Made by a program: the position numbers and the translations under genes
Notes under the pieces: model-generated
What the model was told of the DNA's origin: nothing
Databases searched by the model: none
The model's input: only the letters and a program-made list of their open reading frames with translations
In this document: positions 1 through 7,536 of the stretch, piece by piece
Position numbering within the stretch: the first letter of the stretch is position 1
How the letters are laid out: each line of letters begins with the position of its first letter
Assembly (NCBI GenBank): GCA_900765575.1
Contig: CAAFRW010000089.1
Span: 1 to 20,937, forward strand
Length of the DNA: 20,937 bases
From: Bacteroidaceae bacterium
GTDB taxonomy: Bacteria > Bacteroidota > Bacteroidia > Bacteroidales > Bacteroidaceae
Direction: 5' to 3'

Positions 1-14
1 AGCGAATCCTTTTT

Positions 15-22
15 TATCTTTG
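15..22 (+). promoter_or_regulatory. Promoter -7 element for the pectin enzyme gene
   Basis: TATCTTTG matches the Bacteroides -7 consensus TAnnTTTG exactly. The matching -33 element would lie just before the window. Transcription would begin near base 29, giving a leader of about 40 bases before the ATG at 72. Confidence 0.6.
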
Positions 23-71
23 CAACAGCTTATAGCATCTTTTTGTTTATTCATGTAATTAAAATAGTACT

Positions 72-2699
72 ATGAAAAAGTATTTAATAGGGATGGTCTT
101 GTGCTGGTTGATGATGGCAAGAACCTCTAATGCCCAATCTTTTGTTTCGATAGTTGCTGCGGATGGCAGTGGGGAGTATACTACCATTCAGGCGGCAGTG
201 GATGCTTGTCCCGAAGATGGAAAGCGCCATTTGATTTTTGTGAAGAACGGAGTCTACAAAGAGATGGTGGCGATTCCAAAGAACAAGTTAATTAGTCTGG
301 TTGGTGAGAACCGCGACAAGGTGATTCTTACTTTCGACCGGAACAGAGGGAAGAACAGTGAGTTCCAGAGCTACCGTGATATTACTACGCTGCAATGCTA
401 TGCGGATGATTTCTATATGGAGAATCTGACCGTAGCCAATACGGCAGGAAATGTAGGACAGGCTGAGGCACATTATATCTCGGGAGACAGACAGACTTAC
501 AAACACTGTAAGTTTACAGGTTTCCAGGATACACAACGTACCAAAGGAGGACGCAGCTACTTGCAGGATTGCCTGATTGAAGGTGCGACGGATTTCATCT
601 ATGGTAACGGATTAATTTATTACGATAGATGTACGATTCTCTGTGTAAAAGGAGGACATTACGTTACGGCTCCTGCCGAGTGTGCTTACAAGGAGATGGA
701 AGGCAAACCTTTGTATTATGGCTATATATTCAGGCATTGCGACATTGTAGCCAATCCGGATGTGCCTGCCGGAAGCTACTATTTGGGAAGACCCTGGAAG
801 AAAGATGGCGCTTCGTATTACGTAGAGTGCCGTATGGGAAAACATATTAATCCGGTAGGATGGCAGACTTGGAACGGTAATGAACAAACAGCTTCTTTTG
901 CCGAATATGGGAGTGTGGATTTGGAAGGTAAAGCGATAGATACTTCCAATCGGGCTTCTTGGAGCTTTCAATTAAGCAAGGAGGAGGCTGAGAAGTTGAC
1001 TCCGGAGTATGTTTTCTCTAAAGTGAATGCGGAGAAAGCATATAATCCGCAGGCTTTGTGCCGTCCGGTAGAGACTCCCGCCTATGCAAAGCAAGAAGGT
1101 AATAAGATTTCGTGGGGAGCTTCGAAGGAGGCTGTCGGTTATTTGGTTTATCGTAACGGACAATTTGTAGCAGCTGTGAATGGAACTTCATTTACCGATG
1201 CGAAACCGGATGGAATGATGTACACGGTGATGGCTGTTGCGGCATCTGGAGCAACCGGTAAACCGGTGAAAGCACTTACCGGAGAGGAGTTGCAACTGAA
1301 AGCATTTCCTACAGCCGAAGGTTTCGGCAAATATGCAACCGGAGGGCGTGGAGGCAAGGTGGTTACCGTAACCAATCTGGCCGATGATGCCAAAGGAGAA
1401 ACGGTAGGTTCTCTTCGTTGGGCGTTGAATCAATATCCTTCCGATTTTACAGTGGTATTTGCCGTATCGGGAAACATCCGGTTGGTAGCTCCGCTTCGTG
1501 TAAATAGAAAGAACTTTACCATTGCCGGACAAACAGCTCCCGGAGAAGGTATCTGCATTGCCAATCAGAAAGTAAACGTGGGTGGTTCTCAGAACTTCAT
1601 TATTCGTCATGTCCGCTTTCGGATGGGAAATAAAGATGTAAACGGAGAGTTGGCTTCCGATAACTCTTTCGGAGCAGAGAATTGTGTGAACTTTATTATA
1701 GACCACTGTACATTCGGCTGGTCGGCGGAAGAGAACATGAACACCTTCGACGACCATTTCCATACCGTACAATGGTGTATTCTTCATGAAGGGCTTTATG
1801 ATGCCGGCCATAAGAAAGGTGTACGTGGGTATGGATGTCAGTGGGGAGGCTCGTCTGCTACTTATCATCATAACCTGTTGGCAAACAACTCTTCCCGCTC
1901 TTGCCGTTTCAACGGTGCACGTGGAAAATCAGTGGGACAAGACTTGTCGGTCTTCATTGAGTATATCAATAACGTGAATTACAACTGGGGGCGTGTTAAC
2001 TCATGCTATGGCGGTGAGAACTCTTCGCAACACCCCGATTATTCCGGTCATGAGGCTAATTTCATCAATAACTATTATAAACCGGGACCTGCTATGCCTA
2101 AAGAGCCTCTTTACTTCTTTGAGCAATCGCTGGCGCGCAAAGGCTCCGAGTCCAGAGGACCGTCTCGCTGGTACATGGGTGGTAATGTGATGTTTGGCAA
2201 CGAAGCCATTACAAAAGACAATTGGAAGGGTTTCCGTTTAGGGAAGGGAGTAGAGTATTCCATTAAAGAGATGAAATCGGATGCTCCTATCCATTCGACG
2301 GGAACAGCCGACCATCCTAAATTCCATTACGACTGGAATAAATATACCTATAAAAACTATCAGACAGCCGAGGACGCTTTAGAAGCTGTATTGGCCAATG
2401 CCGGAGCTTTTCCACGCGACCGGGTGGATAACCGTATAATGAAGGATGTGGAAGCCGGAACGGCTTCTTATGGGAATAAAGGTATGATAAATACGGCCGA
2501 GGATGCAGAAGGATTTCAGGCGTATGATACATTCCATGTGATAGTAGATAAAGATGGCGACGGTATGGATGATGCGTGGGAATTGGCTCACGGACTGAAT
2601 CCTGCCGACCCGGAAGACCGCAATCAGGTAACAAAGTCCGGCTATACGATGCTGGAAGTTTATCTGAACAGTCTGGTAGGTGAGAATATTCCTGAATAA
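72..2699 (+). CDS. Secreted pectin methylesterase-pectate lyase fusion (CE8 + PL1-like)
   Basis: This 875-residue protein probably removes methyl esters from homogalacturonan and then cleaves it by beta-elimination. A signal peptide covers residues 1-21 (cut near SNA/QS) with no lipobox, so it should be periplasmic or exported. Residues 25-310 are a pectinesterase domain: GVYKE at 60-64, Q130 in QAEA, GFQDTQ with D153, DFIYG with D174, and LGRPW with R240. These are the family's catalytic and oxyanion residues and all are present. Residues 335-400 look like a fibronectin-III-type linker. Residues 411-800 are a pectate lyase-like beta-helix, with DGSLRW-type and RHVRFRMG motifs, IIDHCTFGW near 542-550 and RSCRFNGARG near 609. 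The tail at 826-849 (DKDGDGMDDAWE) is a calcium-binding, thrombospondin-3-like motif. It has its own promoter and no visible partner gene. Domain order and function are confident; exact substrate is inferred. Confidence 0.93.
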   Translation: MKKYLIGMVLCWLMMARTSNAQSFVSIVAADGSGEYTTIQAAVDACPEDGKRHLIFVKNGVYKEMVAIPKNKLISLVGENRDKVILTFDRNRGKNSEFQSYRDITTLQCYADDFYMENLTVANTAGNVGQAEAHYISGDRQTYKHCKFTGFQDTQRTKGGRSYLQDCLIEGATDFIYGNGLIYYDRCTILCVKGGHYVTAPAECAYKEMEGKPLYYGYIFRHCDIVANPDVPAGSYYLGRPWKKDGASYYVECRMGKHINPVGWQTWNGNEQTASFAEYGSVDLEGKAIDTSNRASWSFQLSKEEAEKLTPEYVFSKVNAEKAYNPQALCRPVETPAYAKQEGNKISWGASKEAVGYLVYRNGQFVAAVNGTSFTDAKPDGMMYTVMAVAASGATGKPVKALTGEELQLKAFPTAEGFGKYATGGRGGKVVTVTNLADDAKGETVGSLRWALNQYPSDFTVVFAVSGNIRLVAPLRVNRKNFTIAGQTAPGEGICIANQKVNVGGSQNFIIRHVRFRMGNKDVNGELASDNSFGAENCVNFIIDHCTFGWSAEENMNTFDDHFHTVQWCILHEGLYDAGHKKGVRGYGCQWGGSSATYHHNLLANNSSRSCRFNGARGKSVGQDLSVFIEYINNVNYNWGRVNSCYGGENSSQHPDYSGHEANFINNYYKPGPAMPKEPLYFFEQSLARKGSESRGPSRWYMGGNVMFGNEAITKDNWKGFRLGKGVEYSIKEMKSDAPIHSTGTADHPKFHYDWNKYTYKNYQTAEDALEAVLANAGAFPRDRVDNRIMKDVEAGTASYGNKGMINTAEDAEGFQAYDTFHVIVDKDGDGMDDAWELAHGLNPADPEDRNQVTKSGYTMLEVYLNSLVGENIPE

Positions 2700-2746
2700 A
2701 AGGATGTTGAAAAGGAATAAAAGAGTGTATAAATGAGGTTTCTCCA

Positions 2747-2778
2747 TTTGTAAAGTTCGAAAGGACTGCTTATCTTTG
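2747..2778 (+). promoter_or_regulatory. Bacteroides-type promoter of the nitroreductase gene
   Basis: TTTG at 2747-2750, a 20-base spacer and TATCTTTG at 2771-2778 give a full match to the Bacteroides consensus. The reading frame of the next gene can be extended back to a TTG at 2776, but that codon is inside the -7 element. Translation therefore cannot start there and the ATG at 2803 is preferred. Confidence 0.8.
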
Positions 2779-2802
2779 TTCTATGAATTAAAACTTTATA
2801 AG

Positions 2803-3327
2803 ATGAATGCTGTAATAGAAAACATGAAAACGCGTCGTAGCATACGCGGTTATAAACCGGATGTGATGCCTACGCAGGAACTGATTGACCAAGTGTTGGA
2901 AGCCGGAACTTATGCGCCTACGGGTATGGGTTTGCAATCGCCTGTTATCGTTGCGGTAACAAACAAAGCGGTACGCGACCGTTTGTCGGCACTTAATGCT
3001 TCGGTGCTGGGTACCAACTCAGACCCTTTTTATGGTGCGCCGGTAGTGATAGTGGTATTGGCTGAGAAGTCTCGGTCGACTTATATTTACGATGGCTCTC
3101 TTGTAATGGGTAATTTGATGAACGCAGCTCATGCCGTTGGATTGGGCAGTTGCTGGATTCATCGTGCCAAAGAGGTTTTTGATTCACCCGAAGGAAAAGC
3201 TCTTTTAAAAGAATGGGGCATTGAAGGCGATTATGAAGGCATCGGTCATTGTATACTTGGATATGCATCGGCAGATGAGCCTGCGGCTAAACCTCGTAAA
3301 GTGAATTATGTTCATTATGTGAAGTAA
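2803..3327 (+). CDS. Nitroreductase-family FMN oxidoreductase
   Basis: This is a single-domain, 174-residue nitroreductase, the usual length for small members that bind FMN as dimers and reduce nitro or quinone-like compounds with NAD(P)H. The N-terminal TRRSIRGY (residues 10-17) carries the arginines that contact the FMN phosphate. APTGMGLQSP (38-47) is the equivalent of the family's APSG-x-N-x-Q loop. GLGSCWI (113-119) and ILGYA (151-155) are the conserved C-terminal FMN-side segments. The start at 2803 was chosen because upstream frame extensions enter the promoter; a second in-frame ATG at 2824 would remove part of the first helix. It is monocistronic, with a promoter at 2747-2778 and a hairpin at 3344-3397. 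The physiological substrate cannot be read from the sequence. Confidence 0.92.
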   Translation: MNAVIENMKTRRSIRGYKPDVMPTQELIDQVLEAGTYAPTGMGLQSPVIVAVTNKAVRDRLSALNASVLGTNSDPFYGAPVVIVVLAEKSRSTYIYDGSLVMGNLMNAAHAVGLGSCWIHRAKEVFDSPEGKALLKEWGIEGDYEGIGHCILGYASADEPAAKPRKVNYVHYVK

Positions 3328-3343
3328 GATAAACCTTACATTG

Positions 3344-3397
3344 TTGAGCGGACAGCTCCCGCCTTATTATATAGGTACTGGGAGTTTGTCCGTTCAA
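3344..3397 (+). terminator. Hairpin terminator after the nitroreductase gene
   Basis: The arm TTGAGCGGACAGCTCCC (3344-3360) pairs with GGGAGTTTGTCCGTTCAA (3380-3397), with G-U pairs and one bulge. A short TTTTAT tract starts at 3401. It lies 16 bases after the stop codon. The stem is symmetrical, but there is no gene to the right for the minus strand to terminate. Confidence 0.7.
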
Positions 3398-3453
3398 CTG
3401 TTTTATGGGCTATATTTACCGCGACCCCGATATAATCTTTAGAATTATCTTAT

Positions 3454-3470
3454 CTATCCGCCACGGATAG
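3454..3470. other. Small perfect hairpin in a gene-free interval
   Basis: CTATCCG (3454-3460), a CCA loop and CGGATAG (3464-3470) form a perfect 7-bp stem. I see no gene between 3328 and 4193; this hairpin is the only notable thing between the terminator and the tandem arrays. Confidence 0.35.
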
Positions 3471-3509
3471 TTCCTACAATCAATAAGGAGACTTACATGA
3501 TTTAAGCAA

Positions 3510-3647
3510 CTTCTGTATCTATATTCGTACTACCTTTTTAGCTACGTCTGCGCATTCTCTTTAATTGCACTCGCACTGTCTCTTTAGTTACATCAGTACA
3601 CTCTCTTTAGTTACGTATATACAGTTTCTTTCGTTACGCTTAGCGCG
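3510..3647. repeat. Tandem array A, 23-bp period, TCTCTTTAGTTAC units
   Basis: Units begin at 3533, 3556, 3579, 3602 and 3625, exactly 23 bases apart, with a weaker sixth unit at 3510. The 5' half is conserved (TCTCTTTAGTTAC in units 3579 and 3602). The 3' half varies apart from an AC near its end. The period is not a multiple of three and several stops occur, so it is not coding. It runs straight into array B, which has the same period. Confidence 0.8.
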
Positions 3648-3790
3648 TGTTTTTGCCAATAGCTGTGTCACAACCGTGCCAACGCTTGTGTCACAACTGT
3701 GCCAATGCCTGTGTCACAACTGTGCCAATGCTTGTGTCACAACTGTGCCAACGGCTTGGCATTACTGTGCCACCGACGTGGCATGAACAG
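3641..3790. repeat. Tandem array B, 23-bp period, GTGTCACAACTGTGCC units
   Basis: Four near-identical 23-base units start at 3664, 3687, 3710 and 3733. Each contains TGTGTCACAAC[C/T]GTGCCAA and differs at only a few places. Degraded units flank them at 3641 (keeping GCCAATAGC) and 3756 (keeping CTGTGCCA). The near-identity of the central units suggests recent expansion. Unit sequence differs from array A but the period is the same. Confidence 0.85.
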
Positions 3791-3865
3791 GATGTTATAA
3801 TAAGCTGAAAAACAATAGTCTACATTTCCTCTTATACTTAAGAAGGAAAGACAATACAGAGCTTT

Positions 3866-3950
3866 ATGCCTATATGGAGTTTACGAGCTAATGTTTTATC
3901 CCCAAAACAAGTAGACAATCTTCTTTCCCCGGAGAGAAGGCGGAAAAAGT
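3866..3950. repeat. Dispersed repeat, copy 1
   Basis: This stretch aligns end to end with 16618-16705. It shares the first 19 bases (ATGCCTATATGGAGTTTAC) and a block AAAACAAGTAGACA. It then has a hairpin, CTTCTTTCC (3920-3928) against GGAGAGAAG (3931-3939), whose counterpart in copy 2 differs but still pairs. A second small hairpin follows at 3964-3977 (AAGAG/CTCTT, then TTTG). No open frame is shared between the copies. Confidence 0.8.
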
Positions 3951-4054
3951 GACTCGTACGGATAAGAGACGCCTCTTTTGTGTTAACAAACAACAATAAT
4001 AGCCTTTCTTTCAAAATAAATGAAGTAAAAAGATACGAATCTCATTTATTGCAC

Positions 4055-4062
4055 TACCTTTG
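4055..4062 (+). promoter_or_regulatory. Promoter -7 element for the RRM protein gene
   Basis: TACCTTTG fits TAnnTTTG. I see no convincing -33 element at the right distance. The implied leader is about 125 bases, long for this genome, and is rich in pyrimidine runs such as TTCTTCTTTA near 4100 and CTCTTCTTTAA near 4134. Confidence 0.5.
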
Positions 4063-4193
4063 TGCCCAGAGTTTGAGTAGCGAATCATTATCGCATAAGT
4101 TCTTCTTTATAATAATAGTATTAGCAAGTAGTCCTCTTCTTTAATCATTTTCCTCACTTACTCCAATTAGTATTTATTTTAATAAGATTTTAA

Positions 4194-4493
4194 ATGAACA
4201 TTTACATTTCGGGTTTAAGCTTCGGTACAAGTGATGCCGACTTAACAACTTTATTTTCAGAGTTCGGAGGAGTATCCTCAGCTAAAGTTATTTTTGATAG
4301 AGAAACCGGTCGCTCCAGAGGCTTTGCCTTTGTTGAGATGGAGAACGAAGCAGAAGGACAGAATGCTATTAACCAACTGAACGGTGCGGAATATGACCAG
4401 AGAACTATCTCAGTAAGCGTAGCGCGTCCCCGTGTGGAACGACCCTCTTACGGTGGCAATCGTGGAGGAGGTTATAATTCCAGAAGATATTAA
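4194..4493 (+). CDS. RRM-domain RNA-binding protein
   Basis: This is a 99-residue, single-RRM protein that should bind single-stranded RNA in the cytoplasm. The RNP2 motif IYISGL is at residues 3-8 and RNP1 RGFAFVEM at 42-49, both with their aromatic RNA-stacking residues. The acidic and polar helices between them fit the beta-alpha-beta-beta-alpha-beta fold. After the fold, residues 78-99 form a Gly/Arg/Tyr tail (GGNRGGGYNSRRY) typical of cold-shock-like bacterial RRM proteins. Such proteins are common in Bacteroides, which lacks a clear Hfq, and some are reported there as global RNA binders. The gene is alone, with its own -7 element, a long pyrimidine-rich leader and a strong downstream hairpin. 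Autoregulation through the leader is possible but is only inference. Confidence 0.95.
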   Translation: MNIYISGLSFGTSDADLTTLFSEFGGVSSAKVIFDRETGRSRGFAFVEMENEAEGQNAINQLNGAEYDQRTISVSVARPRVERPSYGGNRGGGYNSRRY

Positions 4494-4503
4494 TAATCTA
4501 AGT

Positions 4504-4532
4504 CAAAGCAGAAAACATCGTTTTCTGCTTTG
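4504..4532 (+). terminator. Strong hairpin after the RRM gene
   Basis: CAAAGCAGAAAAC (4504-4516), an ATC loop and GTTTTCTGCTTTG (4520-4532) give a perfect 13-bp stem eleven bases after the stop codon. No T-tract follows. The stem could end transcription or simply protect the 3' end of the transcript. Confidence 0.65.
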
Positions 4533-4828
4533 CTGCTTAAAAGAAGTTCCGTTTCATGATTCAACGGAGAGGTCTCTATAAAACGGAGGCATCAGAAAAA
4601 TCATATTACATTTAAGTTCTGCTAATTCTTGCCTTCTATGCAAATCCGGAGAGTTCGTCCGGTATCTTCATTCTAAAGATAGATTTATTAGACTTTTTTG
4701 TAATGCCATACGTCGGCGGACGTATTCAAAGAGAGTTTAATAACAAAGTAAAGAGTCTGTGATGATTGGGGGAACTGCCGCATACGGTAGTTGCTTGCTT
4801 CGGACTTTACAAAACTACAGAATAGTAT
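4533..4828. other. Gene-free interval before the NMO-like gene
   Basis: I see no open frame worth calling. The one structure is a hairpin ATACGTC (4708-4714), GGCG loop, GACGTAT (4719-4725). I could not find a TAnnTTTG element with good spacing before 4829, so the promoter is unassigned. Confidence 0.4.
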
Positions 4829-5902
4829 ATGAAATCATTCTTTATAGGGGATATTGAGATAAAGATGCCTGTCATCCAAGGTGGCATGGGAGTAGGAATT
4901 TCATTGTCGGGCTTGGCTTCGGCAGTGGCTAATGAAGGCGGACTGGGCGTTATCTCGTGCGCCGGTTTAGGATTAATCTATTCGAAAGGAAAGGGAACTT
5001 ACCTTGAAAAATGTATCGGAGGGCTGCGAGAAGAAATTCGTAAGGCACGCATGAAGACAACAGGAGTGATTGGAGTGAATGTGATGGTTGCTTTGTCGAA
5101 TTATGCCAACATGGTGCGTACCGCAATTGAAGAAAAAATAGACGTCGTATTCTCCGGTGCAGGGCTTCCGCTCGATTTGCCTTCGTATCTGGTACCGGGA
5201 AGCACCACTAAACTCGTGCCGATTGTTTCCTCATCGAGAGCTGCTAAAATAATCTGTGACAAATGGAACAAGAATTACAATTACCTGCCGGATGCCATTG
5301 TGGTAGAAGGACCTAAAGCCGGAGGGCATTTGGGCTTTAAAAAAGAGCAGATACAAAACGAAGACTATGCGTTGGATAAGTTGATTCCCGAGGTAGTAGC
5401 CGTTGCGTCCGGTTATAAGGAGCAGAAGCAAATTCCGGTCATTGCGGCAGGAGGCATATCCACGGGTGAGGACATTGCCCATTTTTTATCGTTAGGAGCA
5501 TCGGGTGTACAATTGGGAAGCCTTTTTGTAACCACCAGCGAGTGCGATGCCTCCGAAACATTCAAAGAAGTCTATATTCATTCCAATCCCGAAGATATTA
5601 TGATTATAGAGAGTCCGGTAGGAATGCCGGGACGGGCTATCAACGGAAATTTCATTCACAATGTGGAAGAAGGGCTGGAGAAGCCGAAAAGATGCTCATT
5701 CCATTGCATCAAGACGTGCGACTATGAGAAAAGTCCTTATTGCATCATTAAGGCTTTGTATAACGCCGCCAAAGGGAATATGAAAAAGGGATACGCATTT
5801 GCCGGAAGCAATGCATTCCTGGCTAAAAAAATAAGAAGTGTAAAGGAAGTGATGAGCACATTGGAAAGCGAGTTCATACTGGCTACTCGCTCACTTTCTT
5901 AG
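4829..5902 (+). CDS. Nitronate monooxygenase / 2-nitropropane dioxygenase family flavoprotein
   Basis: This 357-residue TIM-barrel FMN enzyme belongs to the nitronate monooxygenase family, which also contains the FabK enoyl-ACP reductases. The family signature starts at residue 14: PVIQGGMGVGISLSGLA, then NEGGLGVIS. EGPKAGGHLGF (160-170) carries H167, the expected catalytic histidine position. AAGGIxTGxDIAxFLxLGASGVQLGSLF (206-233) is the phosphate-binding end of the barrel. A cysteine cluster, C289-x3-C293-x3-C297-x7-C305, follows the barrel and could bind a metal or iron-sulfur centre. Oxidation of nitronates is the family assignment, but many members annotated this way have other substrates. 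It lies 106 bases before the helicase on the same strand, without an obvious promoter between, so co-transcription is possible. Confidence 0.88.
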   Translation: MKSFFIGDIEIKMPVIQGGMGVGISLSGLASAVANEGGLGVISCAGLGLIYSKGKGTYLEKCIGGLREEIRKARMKTTGVIGVNVMVALSNYANMVRTAIEEKIDVVFSGAGLPLDLPSYLVPGSTTKLVPIVSSSRAAKIICDKWNKNYNYLPDAIVVEGPKAGGHLGFKKEQIQNEDYALDKLIPEVVAVASGYKEQKQIPVIAAGGISTGEDIAHFLSLGASGVQLGSLFVTTSECDASETFKEVYIHSNPEDIMIIESPVGMPGRAINGNFIHNVEEGLEKPKRCSFHCIKTCDYEKSPYCIIKALYNAAKGNMKKGYAFAGSNAFLAKKIRSVKEVMSTLESEFILATRSLS

Positions 5903-6008
5903 TCACGGGGGACACTTTAGGGCATGCTGTCTCAGGCAGGCAGCCCCTGAATTCTTCCGTTTTAATAATATATAAACAGCTGTATCCAGTACAGCACAAA
6001 TCATAAGT

Positions 6009-7133
6009 ATGACATTTAAAGATTTAAATATAACCGAGTCGATTTTAAAAGCAATTGAAGAAAAAGGATATACCGTACCCACCGCCATTCAGGAAAAAGC
6101 CATACCTGCGGCTTTGGCAGGCAGGGATGTATTGGGATGCGCGCAAACCGGAACCGGAAAAACGGCCTCCTTTGCCATTCCTATTATTCAACAGATAGTA
6201 CAGAACAAAACGTCCGTCAAGCGCAGAGGCATAAAAGCCTTGATACTGACACCAACCCGCGAACTGGCCTTGCAGATAAACGAATGCATAGGCGACTATT
6301 CGAAATATACCGGAGTGCGGTATGGAGTGATATTCGGCGGTGTGAACCAAAACCCGCAGATAGATAAGTTGCGTAGGGGAGTGGATATTTTAGTGGCTAC
6401 TCCGGGACGTCTGCTCGATTTAATGAACCAGGGATATATCCGTTTGGACGACATTCAGTACTTTGTATTGGATGAGGCCGACCGTATGCTCGATATGGGA
6501 TTTATTCATGATATTAAACGCTTGTTGTTGAAGCTGCCTAAAGAGAAACAAACCTTGTTTTTCTCGGCAACTATGCCCGATGTGCTGGTATCTATTATGA
6601 ATTCTTTATTGAAGAATCCGGTAAAGATTAGTGTTACGCCGAAATCATCGACCGTAAGCGCTATCGAGCAGAAGGTCTATTTTGTAGAGAAGAAAGAGAA
6701 GAGTCAATTACTGATATCCATCCTGCAACAGTCGGACGTACAGTCGGTACTGGTATTCTCACGTACCAAACACAATGCCGATAAGATAGTAAAAGTACTG
6801 AGCAAGGCGGGAATCGGCAGTCAGGCTATTCATGGCAATAAAAGTCAGTCGGCAAGGCAAACCGCTTTAGGCAATTTCAAATCGGGCAAGACACGCGTAA
6901 TGATTGCTACCGATATTGCTTCCAGAGGCATCGATATCAATGAACTTCCGCTGGTTATTAATTACGACCTTCCGGAAGTGCCGGAAACGTATGTACACCG
7001 CATCGGCCGTACAGGTAGAGCCGGACATGCGGGGACAGCCCTTTCTTTCTGTTCGCAGGAAGAGCGCAAATTAATGAATGATATTCAGAAGCTGACCGGG
7101 AAGAAACTCAACAGTACGAATTATGTACTTTAA
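6009..7133 (+). CDS. DEAD-box ATP-dependent RNA helicase, minimal RhlE-like
   Basis: This 374-residue protein is almost only the two RecA-like helicase domains. All expected motifs are visible in order: upstream aromatic F3 and Q-motif (PTAIQEKAIP, 24-33), motif I AQTGTGKT (45-52), Ia PTRELALQ (82-89), GG near 110, Ib TPGRLLD (131-137), II DEAD (155-158), III SAT (186-188), IV VLVFSRTK (247-254), V TDIASRGIDI (301-310), VI HRIGRTGRAG (330-339). There is no long basic C-terminal extension like those that target E. coli RhlE or CsdA to specific RNA. It should unwind short RNA duplexes in the cytoplasm in ribosome assembly, cold adaptation or mRNA decay; the exact role is unknown. A terminator lies at 7285-7332, after an unusually long 3' untranslated stretch. 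Confidence 0.96.
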   Translation: MTFKDLNITESILKAIEEKGYTVPTAIQEKAIPAALAGRDVLGCAQTGTGKTASFAIPIIQQIVQNKTSVKRRGIKALILTPTRELALQINECIGDYSKYTGVRYGVIFGGVNQNPQIDKLRRGVDILVATPGRLLDLMNQGYIRLDDIQYFVLDEADRMLDMGFIHDIKRLLLKLPKEKQTLFFSATMPDVLVSIMNSLLKNPVKISVTPKSSTVSAIEQKVYFVEKKEKSQLLISILQQSDVQSVLVFSRTKHNADKIVKVLSKAGIGSQAIHGNKSQSARQTALGNFKSGKTRVMIATDIASRGIDINELPLVINYDLPEVPETYVHRIGRTGRAGHAGTALSFCSQEERKLMNDIQKLTGKKLNSTNYVL

Positions 7134-7141
7134 TAATAAGG

Positions 7142-7272
7142 AGGTAACCACTCGTTTTGCTCGTTAAGAGATATAAAATAGAGATGGTATCACTTCGTTA
7201 GAGGATAAAAAAGGAAAAATCAATACTTCTTTTTTATAGAAGAACCACTTTTAATCTGAAGTTTGGTTACCT
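7142..7272. other. 3' untranslated stretch bounded by a 9-bp inverted repeat
   Basis: AGGTAACCA (7142-7150) is the exact reverse complement of TGGTTACCT (7264-7272). Between them are a CTTCT/AGAAG hairpin around 7230-7250 and two related strings, TCGTTAAGAGATATAAAA and TCGTTAGAGGATAAAA. No gene is apparent. The pairing would close a roughly 130-base domain between the helicase stop codon and the terminator. Confidence 0.4.
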
Positions 7273-7284
7273 TCATCAACGATG

Positions 7285-7332
7285 AAAAGGGCTCTATCAC
7301 TACTCTAAAGCAGAGTTGGATAGGGCTCTTTT
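7285..7332 (+). terminator. Terminator of the helicase transcript
   Basis: AAAAGGGCTCTATC (7285-7298) pairs over 14 positions with GATAGGGCTCTTTT (7319-7332), two of the pairs being G-U. An inner ACTCT/AGAGT stem extends it. The right arm ends in TTTT, as in an intrinsic terminator. Confidence 0.8.
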
Positions 7333-7469
7333 ATGCTTGTTAGTTACAATCGCCGGCTTTTAGAGTGAGTGTTTCAGTATTGATATCTTTACTTCCTCTT
7401 TTCCCTCCTCAGTTCACATCAGCGGGTTGTTTTTTGATATAAATCAAATTTCAGAAGAACTATTTCCTT

Positions 7470-7477
7470 TATCTTTG
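7470..7477 (+). promoter_or_regulatory. Promoter -7 element for the acetyltransferase gene
   Basis: TATCTTTG is an exact TAnnTTTG match. A possible TTTC lies at 7449-7452, with slightly short spacing. The leader to the ATG at 7537 would be about 50 bases. Confidence 0.6.
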
Positions 7478-7536
7478 TAACGGTATGGTGAAGCCGGATG
7501 GTTGTAGCCGTATTCGTAACCTGATAGTTGATGTAT

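Noticed and set aside
1188..1871. Minus-strand 227-codon frame under the pectin enzyme gene
   Set aside because: It is the antisense shadow of the linker and lyase domain, whose sense motifs are clear.
2776..2802. TTG start extending the nitroreductase by nine residues
   Set aside because: The TTG is inside the -7 promoter element, so it would not be in the transcript.
3533..3780. CRISPR array
   Set aside because: The period is 23 bases with no unique 30-base spacers, and no cas genes are in the window.
3565..3786. Small plus-strand gene of 73 codons across the arrays
   Set aside because: It is only the tandem repeats read through; the 23-base period shifts frame each unit and the product is cysteine-rich nonsense.
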